The translations under genes were made by a program, and so were the position numbers. A DNA stretch of 41,055 nucleotides from positions 1 to 41,055 of the forward strand of contig NZ_WRXN01000026.1 in NCBI RefSeq assembly GCF_009758205.1, given 5' to 3'. Shown piece by piece: positions 1 through 7,845 of the stretch. Under the pieces are notes generated by a model, which was given only the letters and a program-made list of their open reading frames with translations, did not search any database and was not told where the DNA came from. How positions within the stretch are numbered: position 1 is the first letter of the stretch; every line of letters begins with the position of its first letter. The DNA comes from Chitinophaga tropicalis. GTDB taxonomy: Bacteria > Bacteroidota > Bacteroidia > Chitinophagales > Chitinophagaceae.

Positions 1-97
1 TTGTTCCCATCTCCCTAAGCCCGTCATATATTTTTACTGAATAAAATTAAGGCTCCACATATATGACCACGTATATAGCGCTATACAAAAGAAAAAA

Positions 98-135
98 CCG
101 TCTCAATTTATTATTGAGACGGCTTCTCTTTTTTT
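98..135. terminator. Bidirectional intrinsic terminator
   Basis: A perfect 9-bp stem (CCGTCTCAA / TTGAGACGG) with a 7-nt loop has an A6 run on its left and a CT-rich, T7-ended tract on its right. It can terminate in either direction, so it can serve the minus-strand DUF5723 gene ending at 209 and any plus-strand gene left of the window. The 3' tract runs into TTTTTTTGAG, an edge shared with other hairpins in this window. Confidence 0.7.
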
Positions 136-158
136 GAGGGAGATATAGGCACACCGTA

Positions 159-194
159 GGTCTGCCAGAGATAGAGGAAAAGCGTTTTTTTTTG
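159..194 (+). repeat. Copy of dispersed intergenic repeat (GGTCTGCCAGAGATA type)
   Basis: The segment GGTCTGCCAGAGATA followed by RAGG, AAAAGCG and a long T run closely matches 21465-21500, in the same orientation, more than 21 kb away. Both copies are intergenic. The T run here also ends in GAGCA, the edge seen on the CC-GAA-GG hairpin family. Confidence 0.65.
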
Positions 195-208
195 AGCAGT
201 TAAATATC

Positions 209-1687
209 TTAGAAATTAGTAGCCGGGCACCCCAACCTTGACTTACCAAACCTGATAGGCACTACACGCAAAGCAAGGAACCCATCCATACGCTTCTTAT
301 CTTTCTGGAAGAGATTAGATAACAGGGTAGAAGACCCAATTACCAGCGGGCCGGCACGCAAACCTACACCCATATCAAGTTGTCCTTTGGTATTCACACT
401 GATCGGTACATACCCGCCAATATTTCGTGAATCGTAACGGGGAGTAAGCTGAAACTGTGATATCCTGTAAGTTTTGCTCGGGTCATACCTGCCGGCGTTC
501 ATAGCAAGATTACCATTGAAGTTCACGAAGAAACGGCCATCAATATTATAATCAGCCATCAGGTTCAGAGAAGCCGGAGTATTCATCCTGAACTTATCGT
601 CAGAAGGGATCTCTGTAAAGTAAGTGCTGATACGACGGTAATATTGCTGCCAGCCTTCTCCTCTGCGATGCTTGATCTCATTCGGATTAATACTCTCTGT
701 TGCCAGGGCAAGATCTTTGTTGGATGGCATTTTCTTGTAGGTTATACCTCCCAGGTCAAGCAAGGATACTCCTAAACGCAGTTTGTAATCATCTGCTTCA
801 GGATTCCACTGGTCATTGTCATAACCTGTAAGACCATCTACTTCCTCCCTCCATTCATAGATCACCCCCAGATCCATACCAAACCCAATATTTTTGAACA
901 GGGAATAATTGCTGAGCGTTGGCTTTTCCCAGTTGTTGATCCCTTCACTATAACCCATTTTCAATGTACCACTGTTGATCTGCGCATCAGTAGCACTCCG
1001 CATGATAAAGCTTGCATCTTCTACCTGCGCATAGCCCGCTGCAATACCTGAAAGCAGTTTCAGCGTAACGCCGCCTTTCAGGCGATGAATACCATCATCC
1101 CGGATCACTCTTGCATAAGTAGCGCCAAATTCATTCCACCAGTTAAAACCACCCTGCGCATTTTCTATATCGTAACGGCGGTTGGTAAGATTCGGATTAG
1201 GAAAACTGTATGCAAAAAAGTTAGTGACATCAGTGGTAAGGCCGCCAGCATTACCATTGGCGCGTATACGCCAGGTAAAAGCAATGGATTGCAATTCATC
1301 TATAGAATATAATACAGATGGCATCATCAGATCTACACTACCCCAGCCGTATTGCTTTTTAAGCGGATTGGCTGCACTGTCCAGAAAATAGTCTTTACCA
1401 CGGTCCAGTTGCTCAAGAGAATCTGGCGGATGGAAAATGGTTTTCCGCGGAAAGCTCACATATGTATTGCCGATAGTTCCCTGTATTCCGCCAATATTGA
1501 CATCCCATTTATAGTGGGTACCTGCAGCAGAAGCTGGATTCATCGGCACACCGTGAATACCGGCATAGTGGCTGTTTGAATACCCACCAAGATTAAATTG
1601 CGCCTGTGCCTTAATTGTACACAAAACAGACGTAACAGTGATAGAAAAAAGGCATAAGCCTCTCGTTAGCATTGCTCTAAATGGCAT
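209..1687 (-). CDS. DUF5723 family outer-membrane-type protein
   Basis: A 492-residue secreted protein. An N-terminal signal peptide (hydrophobic stretch around residues 9-27, ending near AQA-Q at about 28-31) is followed by a mature start with the NPAS segment (around residue 51) typical of DUF5723 proteins, which are Bacteroidota-specific and predicted to form outer-membrane beta-barrels of the PorV/FadL-like kind. The rest shows alternating hydrophobic, Gly- and aromatic-rich strands, in keeping with a barrel, including LGVSLLDLGG and GVGLRAGPLVIGSS. The exact role of the family is unknown; gliding and secretion-associated barrels are the nearest analogues. It is transcribed alone, downstream of tonB on the same strand but separated by a terminator, and ends at a bidirectional terminator. 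Family confidence is good; function is unassigned. Confidence 0.75.
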   Translation of the reverse strand: MPFRAMLTRGLCLFSITVTSVLCTIKAQAQFNLGGYSNSHYAGIHGVPMNPASAAGTHYKWDVNIGGIQGTIGNTYVSFPRKTIFHPPDSLEQLDRGKDYFLDSAANPLKKQYGWGSVDLMMPSVLYSIDELQSIAFTWRIRANGNAGGLTTDVTNFFAYSFPNPNLTNRRYDIENAQGGFNWWNEFGATYARVIRDDGIHRLKGGVTLKLLSGIAAGYAQVEDASFIMRSATDAQINSGTLKMGYSEGINNWEKPTLSNYSLFKNIGFGMDLGVIYEWREEVDGLTGYDNDQWNPEADDYKLRLGVSLLDLGGITYKKMPSNKDLALATESINPNEIKHRRGEGWQQYYRRISTYFTEIPSDDKFRMNTPASLNLMADYNIDGRFFVNFNGNLAMNAGRYDPSKTYRISQFQLTPRYDSRNIGGYVPISVNTKGQLDMGVGLRAGPLVIGSSTLLSNLFQKDKKRMDGFLALRVVPIRFGKSRLGCPATNF

Positions 1688-1769
1688 AACAATAATTAGT
1701 TGGCGTTCGGTTTTTCCTCCTTATAACGCAAAATCATGCCGGATATTGGCAGGCGATATAAAAGAAAAA

Positions 1770-1794
1770 GGGAAAAGATATAATATCTTTTCCC
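1770..1794 (-). terminator. Intrinsic terminator of tonB
   Basis: A near-perfect palindrome (GGGAAAAGATAT / ATATCTTTTCCC) is followed on the minus strand by TTTTTCTTTTATA. It lies 21 bases past the tonB stop codon and separates tonB from the DUF5723 gene. Confidence 0.75.
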
Positions 1795-1815
1795 ATGCAA
1801 ATATATCAAAATATG

Positions 1816-2703
1816 TTATTGTACTTTAAAATAAAATCTTATAAGTGCAAATTGAACTTCAGGAGCATCAGCGCTCACGTTATATTTTAATTCGCGGGCA
1901 GCTCTTTTGGCAATTTCAATGAGACGGGAGTTATTCAGCGTAGAGCCTTTCAGTGAATGGCTGGCTTCAATCACATTACCCTGACGGTCTACTTTGATGT
2001 TAATAGCAATATAACCTGATTCATCGCCCTCATAGGTCAGTGATGGTTTGCTGATCAGGGAGCGGTTGTTAAGACGGAAATCAGAACGGCCGCCTCCTAA
2101 ACCACCACCTGTATAACCAGTTGCGTTGGGATTTCCGTTTATCTGGCCTCTGTCACCCGGTTTGCCGGTATTTCCTTCCCCGGTAGAATTGTTGGTACCA
2201 TTGGCGTTATTGCCGCTGGAACTGTTATTGAACGTTCCGCCGGTCATCACCGCTTTCGGAGATCGGGAAGGTTGAGTATTGGCAGGAGGATTATCTGTAG
2301 TTTTCTTTGGTGTTTTGGTAGGTTGCACATCCAGGTTCTTTGGAGGTGTTTCCCTGGGTTTTTCTACCGGTTTGTTCGGTTTGCTGATTTCAGGTGCATC
2401 TGGTTCATTATCAGTCGCAATGTCTTCCTGGGTAGCATTATCCTGCGCTGGAACCGCTTCATATTGCGGCGTGCTGGAATTAGCTTCTCCGCTGTTTGGC
2501 GGATTAGGATTCAGCGGCTGCTCATCTCCCATACCTTCGTCAGAAGTGCCAAGATTCACTTCCATGCCTAAGTCCTGGTCAGGTAATGGGGGCGGTGCAG
2601 AAAAACCGGCCAATAGCAGGACAACTAACACTAATGCGTGTACGGCAATAGTGGCGCCGGCTGCTTTTAGATTTTTATCGGTATTGTTTTCCTTTTTTGG
2701 CAT
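1816..2703 (-). CDS. TonB family energy transducer
   Basis: A 295-residue protein with TonB architecture. A short cytoplasmic N-terminus is followed by one membrane anchor (about residues 13-35, carrying His22 where E. coli TonB has its essential membrane His20), a long Pro/Asn/Thr/Gly-rich periplasmic linker (about 36-215, with KP/EKP segments and a Gly/Asn-rich stretch), and a C-terminal TonB-like domain (about 220-295, containing YIAINIKVDRQGNV and ending IRFYFKVQ). TonB couples the inner-membrane proton gradient, through ExbB/ExbD, to outer-membrane receptors. No exbB or exbD is adjacent here. The C-terminal domain lacks a clear receptor-binding YP motif, as is common in Bacteroidota paralogues. 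A TACTTTTG promoter element ends only 5 nt before the ATG, suggesting a leaderless mRNA. Confidence 0.85.
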   Translation of the reverse strand: MPKKENNTDKNLKAAGATIAVHALVLVVLLLAGFSAPPPLPDQDLGMEVNLGTSDEGMGDEQPLNPNPPNSGEANSSTPQYEAVPAQDNATQEDIATDNEPDAPEISKPNKPVEKPRETPPKNLDVQPTKTPKKTTDNPPANTQPSRSPKAVMTGGTFNNSSSGNNANGTNNSTGEGNTGKPGDRGQINGNPNATGYTGGGLGGGRSDFRLNNRSLISKPSLTYEGDESGYIAINIKVDRQGNVIEASHSLKGSTLNNSRLIEIAKRAARELKYNVSADAPEVQFALIRFYFKVQ

Positions 2704-2707
2704 AACT

Positions 2708-2715
2708 CAAAAGTA
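2708..2715 (-). promoter_or_regulatory. -7 promoter element of tonB (leaderless?)
   Basis: TACTTTTG on the minus strand fits the Bacteroidota -7 consensus TAnnTTTG exactly. No TTG is seen at the ideal -33 spacing. The start codon begins 5 nt after the element, so the transcript would have almost no 5' leader. Confidence 0.5.
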
Positions 2716-2817
2716 AGATTATTTTTAATAATATGCAGACAGCGTGCTCCGGTATGGCTAAAGGCGGCTACAGTCAGGTTCCCTTCGCAAAAAAGAAAAA
2801 ATCTCCTCCACACTGAT

Positions 2818-2825
2818 TACTTTTG
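2818..2825 (+). promoter_or_regulatory. -7 promoter element of the MFS gene
   Basis: TACTTTTG matches TAnnTTTG exactly and ends 9 nt before the MFS ATG at 2835. It is divergent from the tonB element about 100 bp away. No good -33 TTG is visible. Confidence 0.5.
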
Positions 2826-2834
2826 TAAGTAATT

Positions 2835-4085
2835 ATGTCTTCCCTTTTCGACCTGTACAGAAAAGCTTATGCCGGCTTATCTACATCAACCTGGTTATTG
2901 GCAGTTGTTCTATTGATTAACCGCAGCGGCGCAATGGTAGTTCCATTCCTGACGGTATATCTCACTCAGCAGCTCCGTTTCTCAGTAGAGCAGGCCGGTA
3001 TTGTAATGGCCTGTTTCGGCGCCGGTGCTATCTTCGGCGCTTTTATGGGCGGAAGATTATCTGACCGGATAGGCTTCTACCAGGTCCAGTTCTGGAGCCT
3101 CTTCCTCCAGGGCCTGATCTTCATGGTACTCGGACAAATGCGTACCTTCCCCCAATTCTGCATCTGCATTTTCATCCTGAGCTGCGTAGGCGACGCTTTC
3201 AGGCCCGCCAACGCTGCAGCTACAGCCCATTACAGCTCTGTCGCCAACAGAACACGATCATATTCCCTGAACAGGCTGGCTTCCAACCTGGGCTGGTCCA
3301 TTGGTCCGGCTCTCGGCGGACTATTAGCCGGCTATAGTTATCATGCACTTTTCTGGGTAGATGGATTAACCTGCATCTGCGCCGTCCTGATCATGCGCAT
3401 TTTCCTGCCCCCCGGTAAAATAAAACCTAAGGAAAAAGCAGCACCCGGATGTGAAACTGAGCCTGGAACAGAAAGCGTTTACCGCGATACCGGTTATCTC
3501 ATCTTTATATTCCTGGTAACAGTGTTCACTACAGGGTTCCTGCAATTATCTACAATGGTATCTCTTTACCTGAAATCTGTAGTACTGCTGGATGAATCCC
3601 ATATAGGCATGATACTGGGATTGAACGGTCTGATAGTAGCTTTTGTGGAGATGGTGTTCGTCTATAAACTGGAAGGCCGTATGCATAGCCTGTTATTCAT
3701 AACCAGGGGAGTGCTGATAAGCGGCCTTGCGTATCTCTGTTTCAACCTGCTGCCGCCAATAGCCGCTACGGGGCTGGTCTTCATCCTGCTCTTTACGTTA
3801 GGGGAGATGTTGTGTATACCTTTTATGAACTCTTTCTTTGTACACCGCAGCGGAGAACATAACCGCGGACAATATGCTTCCCTTTACACTATCGCCTTTG
3901 CTATTTCCAATGTGCTGGCGCCAACACTGGGAGCATATATGGTAGGACATTACGGGTTTTCAATATGGTGGTACTGCGCGGCAGGCCTGTGCATCAGCAC
4001 AGGTGCCGGCTTTTATTTCCTGTATAAAAAAGTTGCAGAGCTACCGTTTAATAGTGTGCAAAGTCATTCTCATAATCACCCCTGA
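2835..4085 (+). CDS. MFS transporter
   Basis: A 416-residue, very hydrophobic protein with about 12 membrane segments. The loop after TM2 carries the major facilitator motif A (MGGRLSDRIG, about residues 71-80). The middle, charged stretch at about 195-212 (Lys/Glu-rich) fits the cytoplasmic loop between TM6 and TM7. The family exports or imports small molecules using ion gradients. The overall look is that of the MdtH-like drug/solute exporter group, but substrate cannot be read from the sequence. The gene is divergent from tonB with a near-leaderless promoter. Its last 38 bases overlap, tail to tail, the radical SAM gene on the other strand. The C-terminus is His-rich (SHSHNHP). Confidence 0.85.
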   Translation: MSSLFDLYRKAYAGLSTSTWLLAVVLLINRSGAMVVPFLTVYLTQQLRFSVEQAGIVMACFGAGAIFGAFMGGRLSDRIGFYQVQFWSLFLQGLIFMVLGQMRTFPQFCICIFILSCVGDAFRPANAAATAHYSSVANRTRSYSLNRLASNLGWSIGPALGGLLAGYSYHALFWVDGLTCICAVLIMRIFLPPGKIKPKEKAAPGCETEPGTESVYRDTGYLIFIFLVTVFTTGFLQLSTMVSLYLKSVVLLDESHIGMILGLNGLIVAFVEMVFVYKLEGRMHSLLFITRGVLISGLAYLCFNLLPPIAATGLVFILLFTLGEMLCIPFMNSFFVHRSGEHNRGQYASLYTIAFAISNVLAPTLGAYMVGHYGFSIWWYCAAGLCISTGAGFYFLYKKVAELPFNSVQSHSHNHP

Positions 4086-5379
4086 TCCTTTCCATCGGAG
4101 GGTTGAAATAACCGTATTTCAGATGGGGGAACTCTTCATGGATAAGCTCCTGTAATTGTTTGACACCCAGGCATTCTCCCGGATCGGTGATACCCATACG
4201 GCCCAGGTACCAGTCAGGGTCAATGTTGAAGTTACGCCATTGTATCATCTGCAGGTCTGTATCCCGTATCAGTTTGCGCAGCGCTTCATATTCATCGGCG
4301 CTGTCTGTCATACCGGGAAATACAAAGTAGTTGATAGACGTCCATCCGCCAAACTCACGCACTACTTTCAGGCTTTCCACTATATCTTCAAAAACGTAGT
4401 TATTAGGACGGTAGTAAGGCGTATAATACTTCTCCTGCGCAGAGTTGGTACTTACCCTGATGCTGTTCAGCCCTGCCTTGCAAAGCTCACGCACAGCATC
4501 TGGCTTACTGCCATTGGTATTGATATTGATACTGCCTTTAGACGTATGTTTCCTGATCTCGATAATAGAATCGCGGATAGTCTCCCACATCAGTAACGGC
4601 TCACCTTCACAACCCTGTCCAAAGCTCACTATAGGGAAAGGCGCTGTTTCCAGGTGAGGCACTGTATATTCCACTATCTCTGCAGCAGTAGGTTTAAAGC
4701 GAAGCCTGTCCTGTGTGGATACAATGGTTTCTTCTTCCGGCTGGAAGGAGATACAACCAATACAGTTAGCGTTACAGGCAGGTGAAGAAGGAATGGGGCA
4801 TTCCCAGCGGCCCATAAAATAGTTCCGGGCGGCAGGGCAGTGGTACGTCAGCGCGCAATTATCTGCCAGGTGTTTTACCAGCCTGTTATGCGGATAAGCT
4901 TCCAGTAACTGGTTTACACCCTGTTTCACTTTCTTGTCGTCAAATCCCGCACATTCCTGGCGTATATCCTGTTCAATACGGGTGGCGGGCACATAGAACT
5001 TGCCATCCAGCCAACCCACTGCAGTATAGCAGAAAAGAGGCAGGGTGGGAGCGTCCGGCATGGTCTCGTACGCGGCCAGGTAAAACCCGGTATGCGCAGG
5101 AGGTATGAAAGCCGCTACGGCCCAGCCTTTATCACACAGTTCCATTTCTCCGGTAACAGCGTTTAAACCTATACCACGACGGCCGGGCAATTCATAAAGG
5201 GAACCGCCTTCAGGCAGCTCTATCCATTCATCCGGTTCAATAGGCCAGGCATCCCAGCCGCTGCGGCCGGTAGTGTGCATGGTGGTATCTTCAAAGATGT
5301 TGCCTTTACCGTCTGAGTAGAGTATATATGGAGACTGTTTCAAAATATAAAGTACGTTTCTAGTTGAGTTGATGATCAA
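4048..5379 (-). CDS. Radical SAM domain protein with uncharacterised N-terminal domain
   Basis: 443 residues. The radical SAM cluster motif CxxxCxxC is at Cys202, Cys206 and Cys209 (CNANCIGC), followed by a Gly-rich SAM-binding segment (FGQGCEGEP), a NTNGS strand and a partial TIM-barrel. This core would bind a [4Fe-4S] cluster and cleave S-adenosylmethionine to a 5'-deoxyadenosyl radical. About 195 residues precede the motif, far more than in minimal radical SAM enzymes, and include Cys175, Cys181 and Cys194 just before it, which could be extra metal ligands. The N-terminal part has no domain I recognise. The start overlaps the stop of the upstream membrane-protein gene by 4 bp, indicating translational coupling. 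The substrate is unknown. Confidence 0.8.
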   Translation of the reverse strand: MIINSTRNVLYILKQSPYILYSDGKGNIFEDTTMHTTGRSGWDAWPIEPDEWIELPEGGSLYELPGRRGIGLNAVTGEMELCDKGWAVAAFIPPAHTGFYLAAYETMPDAPTLPLFCYTAVGWLDGKFYVPATRIEQDIRQECAGFDDKKVKQGVNQLLEAYPHNRLVKHLADNCALTYHCPAARNYFMGRWECPIPSSPACNANCIGCISFQPEEETIVSTQDRLRFKPTAAEIVEYTVPHLETAPFPIVSFGQGCEGEPLLMWETIRDSIIEIRKHTSKGSININTNGSKPDAVRELCKAGLNSIRVSTNSAQEKYYTPYYRPNNYVFEDIVESLKVVREFGGWTSINYFVFPGMTDSADEYEALRKLIRDTDLQMIQWRNFNIDPDWYLGRMGITDPGECLGVKQLQELIHEEFPHLKYGYFNPPMERIRGDYENDFAHY

Positions 5380-5975
5380 AGTCTGCTTTTGAAAAAGGCA
5401 TTCATTTCCTCCGCCGTCGCGGTGCCTGTTTCATCTAATACTTCCAGCTGCAAAACTTTGTTGTTCTTAAAGTCTATTGTCAGCAGGTCATTCCGCAAAA
5501 TTACGTTATTCAGTTGGTTCCAGCCAATCAGGCGCTCAGAAAAGGTGCCAGGCAGTATCACCCCCATCATGTCTATCTTTACAAAGCAGGGCTGGAATAT
5601 CTTGTATTCTGCCCAGCCAATGTAGGCAGAAGCTATGCCTGTCAGGAACAGGAGCACACCTATCAGCGGCTGCATGTGGCTCAGGAAATAAAGACATCCC
5701 GTAAAGCTCACAAATGCCTGCACAAGACGCGCCAGGCTGTTGGCCGACTGTATATTACTTAAACGGCGCATAAGAAAAGGGAACAACAGGCTGCCAAACC
5801 CCAGTATTATAAAGAAGATGGCTATTGTCCAGTTGGGATGCGGACTATTGTAAACACCTATTCCGTTCAGCATAAAAAGTATGCCTGCCAGGCCATGCAT
5901 GACAGGTTGCAGCTTGAGACGTGTAACCGCATTCGGGTGAAGTATCCGGATCTTGTATTGTTTCATATTATTCAT
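5376..5975 (-). CDS. Four-helix membrane protein with C-terminal PH-like domain
   Basis: 199 residues, not matched to a named protein. About four membrane helices (around residues 25-45, 50-70, 82-98 and 103-122, in two hairpins) are followed by a soluble segment of about 75 residues with short alternating strands (FVKIDMMGVILPG, LTIDFKNNKVLQLEVL) and a final helix (AEEMNAFFKSRL). This layout resembles bacterial PH-like (bPH) membrane proteins. An alternative start is Met4. It sits between the arginase-family gene (20-nt gap) and the radical SAM gene (4-bp overlap), so the three are probably one operon. Function is unknown. Confidence 0.65.
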   Translation of the reverse strand: MNNMKQYKIRILHPNAVTRLKLQPVMHGLAGILFMLNGIGVYNSPHPNWTIAIFFIILGFGSLLFPFLMRRLSNIQSANSLARLVQAFVSFTGCLYFLSHMQPLIGVLLFLTGIASAYIGWAEYKIFQPCFVKIDMMGVILPGTFSERLIGWNQLNNVILRNDLLTIDFKNNKVLQLEVLDETGTATAEEMNAFFKSRL

Positions 5976-5995
5976 CTGTAAACCATTGGCTTAGC

Positions 5996-7039
5996 TTATC
6001 TGTTGGAATGCACCAGCAGGTTACACAATTTGAAAAGTACGCGGGAACCTACATTGGCGTCCCACTCATCATGAGAAGTACTTACCTCGCAAAGATCAAA
6101 TCCTATCAGTTTCCTTCCACTCTCCAGTATCTTCCTGAAAAGGAAATAAAGCTGCTCTGTTTCAAAACCTCCCGGTACCGGCGTTCCTGTGCGGGGGCAC
6201 AGTTTCGGGTCCAGTCCGTCTATATCGAAACTGATATAGACCTGCTGCGGCAGCTGTGCAATAACATCATCACAAACCTGACGCCAGCTGTCGCCTTCGT
6301 ATAAACGGGTCTTAATATCCCTGTCAAAGAAAGTAACGACCTTACCGTTACTGTTATTAATATAATCCAGTTCCTCTTCGCAATAATCCCTGATACCCAG
6401 CTGTACCAGCTTGCTTAGCTGTGGCACCTCGTTAATGGCGTTATACATGATCGAAGCATGGGAGTAAGGAAAACCTTCATAACCATTGCGCAGATCACAA
6501 TGCGCATCTATCTGCAGAATACCGAATTCACCTTTCTTTTCACCTATCGCCCTGAAATAACCCAGCGGCGTACTATGATCGCCGCCTACCAGCCCAACCA
6601 GTTTCCCACTGTTCAGCAGGTCTTTTGTCTGCTTATAAACCCATTCGTTCATAAGCCGGGTACCGGTATTTACATCTACCAGCGTTTTCTTAAGAAATTC
6701 ATTCTCAGCAATATCTCCCCCTTCGGTCAGGAATTTCAGGTATAATTCCGCCTCTTTCCTCAGGTAGTCACTGCGTAACAGCATATGTTTATCCTGGTCA
6801 CGCATGTAAAAACCACTTTTCCAGCCGTCTTTTACATCCGGATCGTACAGATCTACCTGTAGTGACGCTTTACAGATCTGTTCCGGCCCCCTTGCTGTAC
6901 CATGTGAATAGGAAACAGTTACTTCCCAGGGCACAGGCAGCAATACAAGCGCCGCATCAGTTTCAGTTGTAGGTAGCCCAAAGACATTATTGGAAACCAG
7001 GCTTACCGAATTGGGATCAAATTGAGATAAATCCGCCAT
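5996..7039 (-). CDS. Arginase/agmatinase-family metallohydrolase
   Basis: 347 residues with the complete binuclear-manganese signature of ureohydrolases: GGDHS (His155), DAHCD (Asp178, His180, Asp182) and SFDIDGLDP (Asp272, Asp274). These residues bridge two Mn ions that activate water to hydrolyse guanidino or formimino groups. The family includes arginase, agmatinase, formimidoylglutamase and guanidinobutyrase. No histidine-degradation or polyamine genes are adjacent, so the substrate is open; the length is slightly above the usual 300-320 because of an insertion around residues 75-120. It is the first gene of a probable three-gene minus-strand operon. Annotators often call Bacteroidota members of this type agmatinase or formimidoylglutamase. 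Confidence 0.85.
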   Translation of the reverse strand: MADLSQFDPNSVSLVSNNVFGLPTTETDAALVLLPVPWEVTVSYSHGTARGPEQICKASLQVDLYDPDVKDGWKSGFYMRDQDKHMLLRSDYLRKEAELYLKFLTEGGDIAENEFLKKTLVDVNTGTRLMNEWVYKQTKDLLNSGKLVGLVGGDHSTPLGYFRAIGEKKGEFGILQIDAHCDLRNGYEGFPYSHASIMYNAINEVPQLSKLVQLGIRDYCEEELDYINNSNGKVVTFFDRDIKTRLYEGDSWRQVCDDVIAQLPQQVYISFDIDGLDPKLCPRTGTPVPGGFETEQLYFLFRKILESGRKLIGFDLCEVSTSHDEWDANVGSRVLFKLCNLLVHSNR

Positions 7040-7325
7040 GATATTGATATTTGATAATGCGAGACTTACGGTGGACTGGCGCCTTCCTGTAAGCTCACGG
7101 AACCGCTTCCGCCGGAGGCGGATCGTTTTTCCGCCGCAAAGATAGTATTTTATTGCTCCATACAGCAGGAGAAGGAGGCTGTTGAGCCTGATAATGTTCC
7201 GGTCCCTGAAACCGTTAAAATCTGGTTAAAAAAGGATGAGCGGTTATAGTTTTCATCTATGGCTGATAGATTGATTTTATGATAAATATCATGTCGAAAA
7301 ATGATACCAGTAGTTCATTTTGCGT
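7040..7325. other. Intergenic region between divergent genes
   Basis: This separates the arginase-family gene (minus) from ccmE (plus). Around 7096-7116 is a GC-rich hairpin (CCGCTTCCGCC-GGA-GGCGG) that may be a diverged member of the CC-GAA-GG hairpin family. No ORF is convincing. Confidence 0.4.
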
Positions 7326-7333
7326 TAATTTTG
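7326..7333 (+). promoter_or_regulatory. Possible -7 element of ccmE-ccmF
   Basis: TAATTTTG fits TAnnTTTG and lies 66 nt upstream of the ccmE ATG. No TTG is found at the matching -33 position, so the call rests on the -7 element alone. Confidence 0.35.
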
Positions 7334-7399
7334 CGGAATGGGAAGGAGGGGCATTTTCCACTTCTTCAAAAAATAATAAGGAAGCAGAATTATTACAAT

Positions 7400-7795
7400 A
7401 TGAAGAAATCAAATATTGTTTTGCTGGTGCTGATTGCTGTAGCTATAGGAGTGATCGTAACCGTAGCTGGCGATTTCAGTACGTATGAAACTTTCGCTAC
7501 AGCAAGACAGAAAGAAGGGAAACAGTTTCAGGTGATCGGAAAACTGGATACAACAAAAGCAATGCATTATGATCCCGTAAAGGATGCTAACCTGTTCCGC
7601 TTTTATGTGATCGATAAAACCGGTGAAACAAGACCGGTAGTATTCTATGGCACCAAACCAACAGATTTCGAGAAAGCAGAAAGCGTGGTACTGACCGGTA
7701 AAATGGAGAATGGTGAGTTTCAATGCAGTAAAATACTGATGAAGTGCCCGTCCAAATATAAAAACGACCAGGTGGCTATTGGCACAAAAGCATAG
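7400..7795 (+). CDS. ccmE: Cytochrome c maturation protein CcmE, CxxxY variant
   Basis: 131 residues from the ATG at 7400; an in-frame start at 7301 would add 33 residues without hydrophobic character ahead of the membrane anchor, so the shorter form is preferred. One N-terminal transmembrane helix (about 5-23) tethers an OB-fold periplasmic domain. CcmE is the haem chaperone of system I maturation: it receives haem and passes it to CcmF for attachment to apocytochrome c. The usual covalent haem-binding His of the HxxxY motif is replaced by Cys116 in CPSKY (Cys116...Tyr120), the CxxxY variant known in some bacteria and archaea. ccmF follows 50 nt downstream on the same strand. Confidence 0.9.
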   Translation: MKKSNIVLLVLIAVAIGVIVTVAGDFSTYETFATARQKEGKQFQVIGKLDTTKAMHYDPVKDANLFRFYVIDKTGETRPVVFYGTKPTDFEKAESVVLTGKMENGEFQCSKILMKCPSKYKNDQVAIGTKA

Positions 7796-7845
7796 CTCCC
7801 AACCATCCATTTACCCCTTAACATTAACATCTTAGCTGTTTCGTC

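Noticed and set aside
74..85. Palindrome TATAGCGCTATA near the left edge
   Set aside because: Only 12 bp, with no gene start seen to its left; could be an operator for a gene outside the window but cannot be judged here.
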